From the NCBI RefSeq assembly GCF_018760365.1, contig NZ_JAHIAB010000004.1:1-64000 (forward strand): DNA of 64,000 bases. Direction: 5' to 3'. The position numbers and the translations under genes were made by a program. This document shows positions 29,879 to 39,325 of the stretch, piece by piece. How positions within the stretch are numbered: position 1 is the first letter of the stretch; every line of letters begins with the position of its first letter. The notes under the pieces were generated by a model, which was given only the letters and a program-made list of their open reading frames with translations, searched no databases and was not told where the DNA came from. Source of the stretch: Pseudooceanicola endophyticus. GTDB lineage: Bacteria; Pseudomonadota; Alphaproteobacteria; Rhodobacterales; Rhodobacteraceae.

Positions 29879-29926
29879 TGCGGCGCCCGGTTGCGGGCGC
29901 CGCATGCATATTTGGGGAAAGATGAA
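29879..29926 (+). repeat. GC hairpin plus tail copy of the dispersed element after glcB
   Basis: TGCGGCGCCCG and CGGGCGCCGCA pair around GTTG (29879-29904), followed by CATATTTGGGGAAAGATGAA, the same tail as repeat copy E (CATATTTTCGGAAAGATGAA). It fills the space between convergent glcB and radC and probably serves as their shared terminator. Confidence 0.65.
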
Positions 29927-29928
29927 AC

Positions 29929-30690
29929 CTAGAGGTAGCCCTCGGCCCGGAAGCTCAGCTCGCGGGAGCGGCCGATGATGATGTGGTCGTGCAGCACGAT
30001 GCCAAGGGCGGTCGCGGCGGCCTCGATCTGGCGGGTCATCTCGATATCGCTGTCCGAGGGGGTCGGGTCGCCCGAAGGGTGGTTGTGCACCAGGATCAGC
30101 GCGCTGGCATTGTGATGCAGGGCGCGCTTGACGACCTCGCGCGGGTAGACGGGCACGTGATCCACGGTGCCCTGGCCCTGGGCCTCGTCCGCGATCAGCA
30201 CGTTGCGACGGTCCAGGAACAGCACGCGGAACTGTTCCGTCTCCCGGTGCGCCATGGTGGTGTGGCAATAGTCCAGAAGGGCCTCCCAGGAACTGACCAC
30301 CTGGCGTTTCAGCACCCGGGCGCGGGCCAGGCGTTGCGCGGCCGCCTCGATGATCTTCAGCTCGCAGATGACCGCTTCGCCCACCTCGGGGATCTCGGCC
30401 AGCCGGTCCGCAGGGGCGCTGACCACGCCGTTGAAATCACCGAAGGCTTCCAGCAGGCGATGCGCGAGCGGCTTCATGTCCCGCCGGGCATTGGCCCGGA
30501 ACAGCACCAGCTCCAGCATTTCGTAATCCGGCAGGGCGGCGGCCCCCCCTTCCAGGAACCGGTCCCGCAACCGCTTGCGGTGATCGCGGATGTAGGAAGG
30601 TAGCCGACCGGGCGGCAGCGCCTCGGGCGCGGCCTCGTCGGAGTCGAAAAGCGGCAGGGACATTTCCTGAAAGGCGCGAGGGTCACTCAT
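29929..30690 (-). CDS. radC: RadC/DUF2466 JAB domain protein
   Basis: A 253-residue protein. An N-terminal helix-hairpin-helix region (LPDYEMLELVLF ... EIPEVGEAVICELK) precedes a JAB/MPN metalloprotease-like domain with LILVHNHPSGDPTPS and a following SDSD acid, the complete JAMM metal site. Once named a DNA repair protein, its true activity is unsettled. I use the ATG at 30690; ATGs at 30711 and 30663 are alternatives, since no strong ribosome site decides it. Confidence 0.9.
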   Translation of the reverse strand: MSDPRAFQEMSLPLFDSDEAAPEALPPGRLPSYIRDHRKRLRDRFLEGGAAALPDYEMLELVLFRANARRDMKPLAHRLLEAFGDFNGVVSAPADRLAEIPEVGEAVICELKIIEAAAQRLARARVLKRQVVSSWEALLDYCHTTMAHRETEQFRVLFLDRRNVLIADEAQGQGTVDHVPVYPREVVKRALHHNASALILVHNHPSGDPTPSDSDIEMTRQIEAAATALGIVLHDHIIIGRSRELSFRAEGYL

Positions 30691-30751
30691 GATCCCGCAA
30701 GTGTCCGGCAATCTTGATTAAGCTTAGGTTAATGCCGGATCCCCTGCTGGT

Positions 30752-30811
30752 ATTTTCTTGTTTCAAATACCTCGGGGGGAGGCTCCGCAGGAGCCTGGGG
30801 GCAGCGCCCCC
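30752..30811 (-). repeat. Dispersed double-hairpin element, copy D (inverted)
   Basis: On the minus strand: GGGGGC-GCT-GCCCCC and AGGCTCC-TGC-GGAGCCT, then CCCCCCGAGGTATTTG and the tail AACAAGAAAATA. It lies between dnaJ and radC, both on the minus strand, downstream of dnaJ. Confidence 0.85.
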
Positions 30812-30822
30812 GACGCCAGATG

Positions 30823-30849
30823 CAAAGGGGCGACCCGCAGGCCGCCCCC
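30823..30849 (-). terminator. Weak hairpin terminator after dnaJ
   Basis: GGGGCG (30827-30832) pairs with CGCCCC (30843-30848) around a 10-base loop. On the minus strand it is followed by TTTGCA. It lies 23 bases downstream of the dnaJ stop and directly before repeat copy D. Confidence 0.5.
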
Positions 30850-30871
30850 TGATCTCCGCTCAAAAGGCGCT

Positions 30872-32014
30872 TCAGCCCTTCATCGAGTCCCAGAAATTCT
30901 TCACCGATTTGAAGAACCCTTCGCTTTCCGGATTATTCTCCGCCGAAAGCTCCTCGAATTCGCGCAGCAGTTCCTTCTGGCGATGGGTCAGGTTCACCGG
31001 GGTTTCCACCGCCAGCTCGATGAACATGTCGCCATGTCCGCCACCGCGCAGGGCGGGCATGCCCTTGCCGCGCAGACGCATCTGCCGCCCGGCCTGGCTG
31101 CCCTCGGGGATCTTCACCCGGGAGCGCCCGCCATCGATCGTCGGCACCTCGATGTCGCCGCCAAGCGCGGCCGAGGTCATCGACACCGGAACGCGGCAGA
31201 ACAGGTTGGTGCCCTCGCGTTCGAAGATGTCGTGCTTGGCCACCTCGATGAAGATGTAGAGATCCCCCGAGGGACCGCCGCGCATTCCGGCCTCGCCCTC
31301 GCCGCCCAGGCGAATGCGGGTGCCGGTCTCGACACCGGCGGGAATGTTCACCGAGAGCTGCCGCTCGCGTTCGACCCGGCCCTGGCCGCCACAGGCGGAG
31401 CAGGGGTTCTTGATGATCTGGCCCAGTCCCGAGCAGGTCGGGCAGGTCCGTTCCACCGTGAAGAAGCCCTGCTGCGCGCGCACCTTGCCCATGCCCGAAC
31501 AGGTCGGGCAAGTCACCGGCTCGGCGCCACCCTCGGCGCCGGTGCCGTGGCAGACGTTGCACTGCACGGCGGTGGGGACCTTGATGGTCTTCTGCAGGCC
31601 CTGGTAGGATTCCTCCAGCGTCACCCGCAGGTTGTAGCGCAGGTCAGAGCCCCGGGTGGCACGTTGCCGGCCACCGGGCTGGCGCCCGCCCATGAAATCG
31701 CCGAAAAGATCGTCGAACACATCCGAGAAGGCCGAGGCGAAATCGCCCTGCCCACCGGCGCCCGGACGGCGCCCGCCGCCCATGCCGCCTTCGAAGGCCG
31801 CATGGCCGAAACGGTCGTAGGCCGCCTTCTTCTCGGCATCCTTCAGACAGTCATAGGCCTCGTTGGCCTCCTTGAACTGGTCTTCGGCCTGGGGGTTGTC
31901 CTTGTTGCGGTCCGGATGAAGTTCCTTGGCCTTCTTGCGATAGGCCTTCTTGATCTCTTCCGCAGAGGCTCCCTTCGACAGGCCGAGGACCTCGTAGTAA
32001 TCGCGTTTTGCCAC
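30872..32014 (-). CDS. dnaJ: Chaperone DnaJ
   Basis: A 380-residue Hsp40 co-chaperone that stimulates DnaK. The J domain has the HPD tripeptide (LHPDRNKDN). It is followed by a Gly/Phe-rich linker, four CxxCxGxG zinc repeats ([32 protein letters not shown]) and the C-terminal substrate-binding and dimerisation domain. It lies 89 bp downstream of dnaK on the same strand, the common dnaK-dnaJ pair. The spacer contains a GGGCCGG/CCGGCCC hairpin that could partially stop or process the transcript. Confidence 0.97.
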   Translation of the reverse strand: MAKRDYYEVLGLSKGASAEEIKKAYRKKAKELHPDRNKDNPQAEDQFKEANEAYDCLKDAEKKAAYDRFGHAAFEGGMGGGRRPGAGGQGDFASAFSDVFDDLFGDFMGGRQPGGRQRATRGSDLRYNLRVTLEESYQGLQKTIKVPTAVQCNVCHGTGAEGGAEPVTCPTCSGMGKVRAQQGFFTVERTCPTCSGLGQIIKNPCSACGGQGRVERERQLSVNIPAGVETGTRIRLGGEGEAGMRGGPSGDLYIFIEVAKHDIFEREGTNLFCRVPVSMTSAALGGDIEVPTIDGGRSRVKIPEGSQAGRQMRLRGKGMPALRGGGHGDMFIELAVETPVNLTHRQKELLREFEELSAENNPESEGFFKSVKNFWDSMKG

Positions 32015-32103
32015 GTCTGGTCATCCCTTCCTACGGAACGATGAGGGCCGGCCCGCCCGATGGGAGGACCGGCCCCAGAGGTTCCTCAGCGAAGCTTCAA
32101 GGC

Positions 32104-34026
32104 TCAGCCGCGCTTCTTGTTGTCGTCCAGGTCCTCGAAGTCGGCATCGACGATGCTGTCGTCTTCCGAGGGGCCTGCGGTGGTGTCTGCCGCGGCGGGT
32201 TCGTCATCGTTCTCGGCCATCTGGGCCTTGTAGATGGCTTCACCCAGGCGCATGGAGGCCTCGGTGACGTTCTGGATGCCCGCCTTGATCTTCTCGGCGT
32301 TGCCGGTTTCCAGCTCGTCCTTCAGGGCGGCCACGGCCAGTTCGATCGCCTCGACGGTGGACGGATCCACCTTGTCGCCATGCTCTTCCACCGATTTCTC
32401 GGTCGAGTGGATCAGGCTTTCGGCCTGGTTCTTGGCTTCGATCAGCTCGCGGCGCTGCTTGTCGGCCTCGGCGTTCTCTTCCGCGTCCTTCACCATCTTC
32501 TCGATGTCGGCATCGGACAGACCGCCGGACGCCTGGATGGTGATCTTCTGCTCCTTGTTGGTGCCCTTGTCCTTGGCGCCGACCGACACGATGCCGTTGG
32601 CGTCGATGTCGAAGGTCACTTCGATCTGGGGCATGCCACGCGGGGCGGGCGGAATGTCTTCCAGGTTGAACTGGCCGAGCATCTTGTTGTCGGCCGCCAT
32701 TTCACGTTCGCCCTGGAACACGCGGATCGTCACGGCGTTCTGGTTGTCCTCGGCGGTCGAGAAGACCTGCGATTTCTTGGTCGGGATCGTCGTGTTGCGG
32801 TCGATCAGGCGGGTGAACACGCCCCCCAGGGTCTCGATGCCCAGGGACAGCGGGGTCACGTCCAGCAGAACCACGTCCTTCACGTCACCCTGCAGAACGC
32901 CGGCCTGGATCGCGGCGCCCATGGCGACGACTTCATCCGGGTTCACGCCCTTGTGGGGTTCCTTGCCGAAGAACTTGGTCACCTCTTCGATGACCTTCGG
33001 CATACGGGTCATGCCGCCGACCAGAACGACTTCGTCGATGTCGCCGGTGGACAGGCCGGCATCCTTCAGCGCGGCCATGCAGGGCTTCAGCGAGCCCTTG
33101 ATCAGGTCACCGACCAGGCTTTCCAGCTTGGCACGGGTCAGCTTGACCACGAGGTGCAGCGGGGTGCCGGTTTTCGGGTCCATCGAGATGAACGGCTGGT
33201 TGATCTCGGTCGACTGCGACGACGACAGCTCGATCTTGGCCTTTTCGGCAGCTTCCTTCAGGCGCTGCAGGGCCATCTTGTCGAGGGTCAGGTCGACGTT
33301 GTGCTCTTTCTTGAACTCGCCCGCCAGGTAGTTGACGATGCGCATGTCGAAGTCTTCACCGCCCAGGAACGTGTCCCCGTTGGTGGCTTTCACTTCGAAC
33401 AGGCCGTCGTCGATTTCCAGGATGGTGACGTCGAAGGTACCACCGCCAAGGTCATAGACCGCGATCGTGTGGGTGTCTTCCTTGTCGAGACCGTAGGCGA
33501 GGGCGGCAGCGGTGGGTTCGTTGATGATCCGCAGCACCTCGAGCCCGGCGATCTTGCCGGCATCCTTGGTGGCCTGACGCTGGGCGTCGTTGAAGTAGGC
33601 CGGGACCGTGATGACGGCCTGGGTCACTTCCTCACCGAGGTAGCTCTCGGCGGTTTCCTTCATCTTGCCAAGGATGAAGGCGGAGATTTGCGAGGGCGAG
33701 TACTTTTCGCCGCGGCTTTCCACCCATGCGTCGCCATTGGTGCCGGCAACCACGTTGTAGGGCAGGTTCTTCTTGTCCTTGGCCAGATGGCTGTCGTCTG
33801 CGCGACGGCCGATCAGGCGCTTGACGCCGAAGATGGTGTTGGAGGCGTTGGTGACGGCCTGGCGCTTTGCCGACTGCCCGACCAGGCGCTCTTCTTCCGT
33901 GAAGGCGACGATCGAGGGCGTCGTGCGCGCGCCTTCGGAGTTCTCGATGACCTTGGCCTGCGAGCCGTCCATGATGGCAACGCAGCTGTTGGTGGTGCCG
34001 AGGTCGATACCGATCACTTTGGACAT
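32104..34026 (-). CDS. dnaK: Molecular chaperone DnaK
   Basis: A 640-residue Hsp70. The N-terminal ATPase shows [27 protein letters not shown] and [12 protein letters not shown]. The substrate domain with [18 protein letters not shown] and the lid follow, ending in the acidic EEVD-like tail typical of bacterial DnaK ([19 protein letters not shown]). It is preceded by a heat-shock-type promoter and followed by dnaJ; grpE is not in the window. Confidence 0.98.
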   Translation of the reverse strand: MSKVIGIDLGTTNSCVAIMDGSQAKVIENSEGARTTPSIVAFTEEERLVGQSAKRQAVTNASNTIFGVKRLIGRRADDSHLAKDKKNLPYNVVAGTNGDAWVESRGEKYSPSQISAFILGKMKETAESYLGEEVTQAVITVPAYFNDAQRQATKDAGKIAGLEVLRIINEPTAAALAYGLDKEDTHTIAVYDLGGGTFDVTILEIDDGLFEVKATNGDTFLGGEDFDMRIVNYLAGEFKKEHNVDLTLDKMALQRLKEAAEKAKIELSSSQSTEINQPFISMDPKTGTPLHLVVKLTRAKLESLVGDLIKGSLKPCMAALKDAGLSTGDIDEVVLVGGMTRMPKVIEEVTKFFGKEPHKGVNPDEVVAMGAAIQAGVLQGDVKDVVLLDVTPLSLGIETLGGVFTRLIDRNTTIPTKKSQVFSTAEDNQNAVTIRVFQGEREMAADNKMLGQFNLEDIPPAPRGMPQIEVTFDIDANGIVSVGAKDKGTNKEQKITIQASGGLSDADIEKMVKDAEENAEADKQRRELIEAKNQAESLIHSTEKSVEEHGDKVDPSTVEAIELAVAALKDELETGNAEKIKAGIQNVTEASMRLGEAIYKAQMAENDDEPAAADTTAGPSEDDSIVDADFEDLDDNKKRG

Positions 34027-34138
34027 GTTTTCAATCCCTTCTACTTAAGGCGATGTTACAGGGATCCGACCCGTGTCGGCATCGTTTCCCCGATCCGTGA
34101 CACGGCGGTAGGTTCCCCGCCCGCCGCGCTTCTGGGCG

Positions 34139-34168
34139 TATATAGGCAGGGGGTTTGCACCCTGCAAG
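34139..34168 (-). promoter_or_regulatory. Heat-shock (RpoH-type) promoter of dnaK
   Basis: On the minus strand, CTTGCA (34163-34168) is separated by 16 bp from CCTATATA (34139-34146). The CTTG -35 and CYTATNT-like -10 fit alphaproteobacterial RpoH promoters better than a housekeeping site. It lies about 110 bases before the dnaK start. Confidence 0.65.
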
Positions 34169-34244
34169 CGGACAGCAGGGGCGAGAATGGCAAAAAATGC
34201 GGCATTTCGCGGCGAATGCACGCGGCTTTGGCAGGAGAGGCGCC

Positions 34245-34844
34245 ATGGTACTGAAAATCCGGGGGGTGGCGCTGTGGCAGGGCCTGCTGGACCGCCCCGC
34301 GCAGGAGGCGATGCTGGCGGATCTGCGCGCCGTGGTGGCGCAGGCACCGCTGTTTTCGCCGCAGACCCGGTGGGGCAGGCCGATGTCGGTGCAGATGACC
34401 TCGGCTGGGCGCTACGGCTGGTATTCGGACCGGCGCGGCTACCGTTACGAACGCCGCCATCCTTCGGGCGGGGACTGGCCGGCGATCCCGGCCTCGGTGC
34501 TGGGCCTCTGGCGGCAGGTGACGGGACTGGAGCGCGATCCCGACTGCTGCCTGGTGAACCTCTATCGCGACGGCGCGAAGATGGGCCTGCACCAGGACCG
34601 CGACGAGGCCGACTTCCGCTGGCCGGTGCTTTCGGTGTCGCTGGGCGATGACGGGCTGTTCCGGATCGGCAATGTCGAGCGCGGCGGGCCGACGGAATCG
34701 GTCTGGCTGCGTTCGGGTGACGTGCTGGTGCTGGAGGGGGCGGCGCGGCTGATCCATCACGGGGTGGACCGGATCCGGCCCGGCAGCTCGACCTTGCTGG
34801 AGGGCGGCGGGCGGATCAACCTGACCTGCCGGGTGGTCGATTAG
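34245..34844 (+). CDS. alkB: AlkB-type Fe(II)/2-oxoglutarate dioxygenase
   Basis: A 199-residue DNA/RNA demethylase-like protein that oxidatively removes alkyl groups from bases. The Fe ligands are H116 and D118 (HQDRDE) and H172 (HHGVDR). The 2-oxoglutarate-binding RxNxTxR motif is R190-N192-R196 (RINLTCR). GCAGGAGAGG precedes the ATG at 34245; the open frame starting at 34155 lies in the dnaK promoter region. It is divergent from dnaK and convergent with the ABC-2 permease, overlapping it by 4 bases. No Ada-type regulator is nearby. Confidence 0.93.
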   Translation: MVLKIRGVALWQGLLDRPAQEAMLADLRAVVAQAPLFSPQTRWGRPMSVQMTSAGRYGWYSDRRGYRYERRHPSGGDWPAIPASVLGLWRQVTGLERDPDCCLVNLYRDGAKMGLHQDRDEADFRWPVLSVSLGDDGLFRIGNVERGGPTESVWLRSGDVLVLEGAARLIHHGVDRIRPGSSTLLEGGGRINLTCRVVD

Positions 34845-35659
34845 CGGGCCTTCCAGCTGGCCGATACATGGCGGCGGGTGTAGAATTCGCCAATCATCGC
34901 AAGGCAGAAGATCACCACCGAGACCCAGATCGCGTAGCGGAGCGAGGTGAAGTGCGGCACGTAGTTGATGAACACGTGGCCGCGGGTCTGGTCGATGGTG
35001 TGAAACAGCGGATTCCAGTCGAAGATGTCGCGCATCTTGGTGGGCAGGGTATTGACCACGAACATCTTGCCCGAGGCGATCATGTTGGCGCGCCGGTAGA
35101 ACTGCGACAGGATGTTGGCGAAGGTCGGGGCCCAGGGTTTCAGCGCGGCAAAGGCCACGCCCACCGCGATGCCGAAGCCCCAGGCGACCAGGATGCAACC
35201 GAAGGCGCCCAGCGGCTGGTAGATCTCGAACGGGCCGTGGATCAGGTGGTAGCCCACCAGGATGATGAACAGGCACAGCACCTGGATATAGAGCGCCGAG
35301 AGCGCCGAGGAGGCGAGCGCGACCAGCGTGTTGATCGGCCGGTGCTGGCGCATGGCGCTGAAGGCGCTGCTGGCCCCCATCACCGCCGAAACGGTCTGCA
35401 CATGGGTCCGGTACAGGAACACGCCGGACAGCATGAACAGCAGGAAATCGCCGCGGATCGCGGTGTTGCGCAGGCCGAACAGCAGGAACATCAGGTAAAA
35501 GACGCTCATCATCACGGCGACGCGCAGCAGGTTGTTGAGCAGCGAGAAGAGCGCGCTGCGATGCGTCTTGCGGATGTCGTGGGCGGTGGAGTGGAAGATC
35601 AGCTCGGCCATGGAGAGGGCCGATTGCAGGGTGCTGCGCGGGACGGGCTTTTCGAACAT
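34841..35659 (-). CDS. ABC-2 type polysaccharide export permease
   Basis: A 272-residue integral membrane protein of the KpsM/Wzm/RfbA type. There are about six hydrophobic segments, the first after a 30-residue cytoplasmic N-terminus containing SMAELIFHSTAHDIRKTH. The tail shows the FYRRANMIASGKMFVVNTLP and WNPLFHTIDQTRG segments common in capsule/O-antigen permeases. It should export a glycan with an ATPase partner, but no KpsT/Wzt ATPase is in the window. It stands next to galU and the glycosyltransferase block on the opposite strand, and its 3' end overlaps alkB by 4 bases. Confidence 0.85.
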   Translation of the reverse strand: MFEKPVPRSTLQSALSMAELIFHSTAHDIRKTHRSALFSLLNNLLRVAVMMSVFYLMFLLFGLRNTAIRGDFLLFMLSGVFLYRTHVQTVSAVMGASSAFSAMRQHRPINTLVALASSALSALYIQVLCLFIILVGYHLIHGPFEIYQPLGAFGCILVAWGFGIAVGVAFAALKPWAPTFANILSQFYRRANMIASGKMFVVNTLPTKMRDIFDWNPLFHTIDQTRGHVFINYVPHFTSLRYAIWVSVVIFCLAMIGEFYTRRHVSASWKAR

Positions 35660-36101
35660 CTGCGCTCCGGCGGGGGGTCCGGACGGACCTGTGGCCGAGG
35701 GGGGCGGCCGGGATGCCCCCAGGGGGCGGATGCGCGCAGCCTAGGCGGGAATCGGTTTGCGATCCGTTACCGCTGACACGCCGCACCGGCGGGGCAATCG
35801 GGCGGCGCCGGGGCGGGAATTCCCGGCGCATTGGGCAGGCAATGGCGCATTTCCCAAGCAAATGGCGGGCAGGTGATGGTTTTCCGCGCACAAGCGACGC
35901 GGCGATTTCATGCGGCCTTCCGCGTTGGAGGCAGGCGCTTTTTCCGGTGGCGAAGCCTCGCCGGATCGGCCATGCTCCGCCACACGACATCTTGAAATCG
36001 AGTTTTTCGGTCACACCATTTCATCGGAATTTGTCTGCTGTCCACCAAGTGCTATGCTTGCGGATACGGACGAAAATTAAGGCAAAAGTTGAGGACTTAA
36101 C
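35660..36101. other. Intergenic region between permease and galU
   Basis: 442 bases without a convincing gene. The left part is the permease leader. The right end carries the galU promoter. An 80-codon minus-strand frame at 35741-35983 has no ribosome site and no protein-like composition, so I do not call it. The stretch near 35990-36100 is AT-richer than its surroundings, as expected for a promoter region. I see no repeat element here. Confidence 0.6.
36031..36058 (+). promoter_or_regulatory. Candidate sigma-70 promoter of galU
   Basis: TTGTCT (36031-36036) and TATGCT (36053-36058) are separated by 16 bp, 43 bases before the GTG start. Confidence 0.55.
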
Positions 36102-36995
36102 GTGAAAAACAAAGTCACCAAAGCGATTTTCCCCGTCGCGGGTCTGGGCACCCGCTTCCTGCCGGCCACCAAATCCGTGCCGAAGGAGATCATGACCCTC
36201 GTCGACCGTCCGCTGATCCAGTACGCGATCGACGAGGCCCGCGCCGCCGGTATCACCGAGTTCATCTTCGTGACCTCCAAGGGCAAGTCCGCGCTGGAAG
36301 ATTACTTCGACCACTCCGCCGTCCTCGAGGCCGAGCTTGAGGCGAAGGGCAAGACCGACCTGCTGGAAGTCCTGCAGCAGACCTACATGGAATCCGGCCA
36401 GATTGCCTACATCCGCCAGCACAAGGCCCTTGGCCTGGGCCATGCCGTGTGGTGCGCCCGCCGCCTGATCGGCGACGAGCCCTTCGCGGTCATCCTGCCC
36501 GATGACGTCATCGCCGCCGAGAAACCCTGCCTGGCGCAGATGATCGAGGCCTTCGAGGAAGAACCCGCCTCCATGGTCGCGGCCATGGAAGTGCCCGCCG
36601 ACAAGGCGAAATCCTATGGCGTGCTCGACATTGCCGAGGACAAGGGCGACGTGGTGAAGGTCAAGGGCATGGTCGAAAAGCCCAAGGCCGGCACCCAGCC
36701 CTCCAACCTGGCGGTGATCGGCCGCTACGTGCTGCAGAACTCGGTCATGCAGAACCTCGACCAGCTGAAGACCGGCGCCGGCGGCGAGATCCAGCTGACC
36801 GACGCCATCGCGGACGAGATCAGCGCCGGCCGCAAGGTCCACGGCTTCCGCTTCAAGGGCCAGCGTTTCGACTGCGGCTCCAAGGCGGGCTTCCTGCAGG
36901 CCACCGTCTCCTTCGGCCTGTCGCGCGACGACCTGAAGGACGAGCTGATGGAATACCTCCAGGACGTCGTCTCGGTGAAGACCGCCGCGCAGTAA
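36102..36995 (+). CDS. galU: UTP-glucose-1-phosphate uridylyltransferase
   Basis: A 297-residue GalU making UDP-glucose, a precursor of exopolysaccharide, capsule and glycolipids. The nucleotide-binding opening FPVAGLGTRFLPATKSVPKE is followed by FAVILPDDVI and VEKPKAG segments. It begins with GTG after GAGGA; the conserved N-terminus begins exactly there. The glycosyltransferase block follows 126 bp later on the same strand, so sugar-nucleotide supply and use are adjacent. Confidence 0.96.
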   Translation: MKNKVTKAIFPVAGLGTRFLPATKSVPKEIMTLVDRPLIQYAIDEARAAGITEFIFVTSKGKSALEDYFDHSAVLEAELEAKGKTDLLEVLQQTYMESGQIAYIRQHKALGLGHAVWCARRLIGDEPFAVILPDDVIAAEKPCLAQMIEAFEEEPASMVAAMEVPADKAKSYGVLDIAEDKGDVVKVKGMVEKPKAGTQPSNLAVIGRYVLQNSVMQNLDQLKTGAGGEIQLTDAIADEISAGRKVHGFRFKGQRFDCGSKAGFLQATVSFGLSRDDLKDELMEYLQDVVSVKTAAQ

Positions 36996-37121
36996 GCCGA
37001 AGCCGGTTGCGCAACAGGGGGCGGTCCTGCGGGGCCGCCCTTCGCCTGGTCCGGGCCTTGCCTCTTGACCGGAGATCGCCGGGGGCGCCACTCTTCCGGC
37101 GGGGACCGGGAGGAGGACAGG

Positions 37122-38156
37122 ATGCGCAGCCCATGGCGGCATCTGCAGCGTGCGCGCGTGGCCTTCCGGCAGCGCCGGCGCCGCCAGCTTTATCTGTGGC
37201 GGGCCTTCCGGGCGCGGAGGGACCTGCGCAGGGTGGCCGACCGCAGCGCGGCGATCCGCCCCGGGGACGTGCTGCTGTTTTGCGTCCTGCGCAACGAATC
37301 CCTGCGGCTGCCGCAGTTCCTGGCCCATTACCGGGCCCTCGGCGTCGCGCATTTCCTGATCGTCGACAATGCCAGCACCGATGGCAGCGCCGCGCTGCTG
37401 GCGCGCCAGCCCGATGTCTCGCTCTGGTACAGCGGCGCCTCCTACCGGCGGGCGCGGTTCGGGATCAACTGGCTCAATCACCTGCTGGGGCGCTACGGGC
37501 ACGGCCATTGGTGCGTCATCGCCGATGCCGACGAGCTGCTGGACTATGCCGGGTCCGATCACCGCCGCCTGCCGGCGCTGGCCGCCCGGCTGGAGGCCCG
37601 CGGCCAGATGGTGATGGGGGCCTTCCTGCTTGATCTCTTCCCGAAGGGGCGGCTGGGCCTGCGCACCTACCAGGCCGGTCGCGATCCGCTGGAGGTGCTC
37701 ACGCAGTTCGATCCCGGGCCGTTCCGCGCCCGGCGCCAGGCGCCGATGGGCAATCTCTGGCTGCAGGGCGGCACCCGGGACCGGGTGTTCTTCGCGGACC
37801 AGCCCGCGCGCGCGCCGACCCTGAACAAGCTGCCCTTCCTGCGGTGGGATCGCCGTTATGCTTTCGTTAACTCTTCACATTCCATACTCCCTCCCGGGCT
37901 GAATGCCTTCTACTCGGGTCCCGGCGGCCCGTTCTTCAACGGCGTTCTGCTGCATACGAAATTCCTGCCCGATGTGCTGGACCGGGCGCGGGAGGATCTG
38001 TGCCGCAGCCAGCATTTCAACAGTCCCGACCTGTACCGGGACTATTACGAGGCGATCCTGAAGGCGCCGGATCTGTCCTGCCCGGACACCCTGCGTTTCG
38101 CCGGCACCGGGGGGCTGGTGCGTATCGGCCTGATCAGTTCGGACGAGGGGCTGTAG
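37122..38156 (+). CDS. Family 2-type glycosyltransferase (Glyco_tranf_2_4-like), paralogue 1
   Basis: A 344-residue protein. A basic N-terminus (Arg-rich residues 1-40) precedes the glycosyltransferase core: LLFCVLRNESLRLPQFLAHY, FLIVDNASTDGS and the metal-binding DADE in HWCVIADADELLDY. NKLPFLRW and LLHTKFLPD follow. The core resembles PF13704-type enzymes of roseobacters. It transfers an unknown sugar, probably in the cytoplasm for a surface glycan. GGGAGGAGGAC gives a strong ribosome site at 37122. The next gene is clearly a paralogue, which suggests local duplication. Confidence 0.85.
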   Translation: MRSPWRHLQRARVAFRQRRRRQLYLWRAFRARRDLRRVADRSAAIRPGDVLLFCVLRNESLRLPQFLAHYRALGVAHFLIVDNASTDGSAALLARQPDVSLWYSGASYRRARFGINWLNHLLGRYGHGHWCVIADADELLDYAGSDHRRLPALAARLEARGQMVMGAFLLDLFPKGRLGLRTYQAGRDPLEVLTQFDPGPFRARRQAPMGNLWLQGGTRDRVFFADQPARAPTLNKLPFLRWDRRYAFVNSSHSILPPGLNAFYSGPGGPFFNGVLLHTKFLPDVLDRAREDLCRSQHFNSPDLYRDYYEAILKAPDLSCPDTLRFAGTGGLVRIGLISSDEGL

Positions 38157-38259
38157 CGGCCGATTTTGAAGGGCCTCGTGGCGAAGACCAGGCAGGAGCG
38201 GGAAGCCGGACGGGGCTTCCGGCGGGGCCGGGCTGGACCTTGCAGGGACCGGTCCGGAG

Positions 38260-39312
38260 ATGTGGGTGCGGGCCTTCGGGCCCCGGAGGCGGAACGCGGA
38301 TTTGGGGCTTCACGACGCATACAGGCTGCGCAAATGGCGCCGCAGGCGCGCCTTGCGGGGCTTTCTGCATGGCCGCAGGCTGCGCCTGGTGCAGGACCGG
38401 CTGGATCGCATCGGCGGCAGCGACATCCTGCTGTTCGCCACCCTGCGGAACGAGAAGATCCGCCTTCCCTATTTTCTGGATTATTACCGCCGCCTCGGCG
38501 TGGATCATTTCCTGATCGTCGACAATGGCAGCACCGACGGCGCGGCGGATTACCTGGCGGAGCAGGGCGATGTCACGGTCTGGTACACCGAGGACAGCTA
38601 CCGCGAGGCCGCCTTCGGCATGGACTGGATCAACCACCTGCTGCGGCACCACGGCCACGGCCACTGGGTGCTGGTGGTCGATCCGGACGAATTCCTCGTC
38701 TACCCGTTCTGCGACACCCGTCCGCTGTCGGCGCTGACCAGCTGGCTGGATACCTCAGAGATCCGCAGCTTCGGGACCATGCTGCTGGACATGTATCCCA
38801 AGGGCCCGCCCGAGGCGCAGCCCTACCGGGAGGGGCAGGACCCGCTTGAGATCGCCGCCTGGTTCGATTCCGGCAATTACACGATCCGCCGGAACGAAAC
38901 CTTCGGGAACCTCTGGATCCAGGGCGGCCCGCGGATGCGCAGCTTCTTCCGCGAGACGCCGGAACGGGCGCCGGCACTGAACAAGATCCCGCTGGTGCGC
39001 TGGCACAAGAGCTATGTCTATGAAAGTTCTACGCACATGCTGCTCCCCCGGGGGCTGAATCTGGTCTACGATCCCTGGGGCGGAGAGAAGGCAAGCGGCG
39101 TGCTGCTGCACACGAAATTCCTCCATACTTTCGCGGCGAAGGCCGCCGAAGAGGTGCTGCGCGCAGAGCATTACCAGGCCGGGCGGGAATACCACGCCTA
39201 TGATGCCGATCCCGATGCGGTGGCGCAGCTCTGGTGCAAGTGGTCGGAGAAATACATCAACTGGCGGCAGCTCGAGGTGCTCGGGCTGCTGTCGAAGGGG
39301 AACTGGGCCTGA
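38260..39312 (+). CDS. Family 2-type glycosyltransferase (Glyco_tranf_2_4-like), paralogue 2
   Basis: A 350-residue paralogue of the preceding gene. Shared segments are LLFATLRNEKIRLPYFLDYY, FLIVDNGSTDGA, WINHLLRHHGHGHW, the metal site DPDE (DADE in paralogue 1), LNKIPLVRWHKSY and GVLLHTKFLHTF. It differs in its C-terminal 40 residues, which carry QLWCKWSEKYINWRQLEVLGLL. The acceptor and donor are unknown. The gap of 103 bp to paralogue 1 has no terminator, so co-transcription is likely. Confidence 0.85.
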   Translation: MWVRAFGPRRRNADLGLHDAYRLRKWRRRRALRGFLHGRRLRLVQDRLDRIGGSDILLFATLRNEKIRLPYFLDYYRRLGVDHFLIVDNGSTDGAADYLAEQGDVTVWYTEDSYREAAFGMDWINHLLRHHGHGHWVLVVDPDEFLVYPFCDTRPLSALTSWLDTSEIRSFGTMLLDMYPKGPPEAQPYREGQDPLEIAAWFDSGNYTIRRNETFGNLWIQGGPRMRSFFRETPERAPALNKIPLVRWHKSYVYESSTHMLLPRGLNLVYDPWGGEKASGVLLHTKFLHTFAAKAAEEVLRAEHYQAGREYHAYDADPDAVAQLWCKWSEKYINWRQLEVLGLLSKGNWA

Positions 39313-39325
39313 TGGGGGGATCCGG

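Noticed and set aside
35741-35983. 80-codon open frame on the minus strand in the permease-galU gap
   Set aside because: No ribosome site, and composition typical of random GC-rich DNA.
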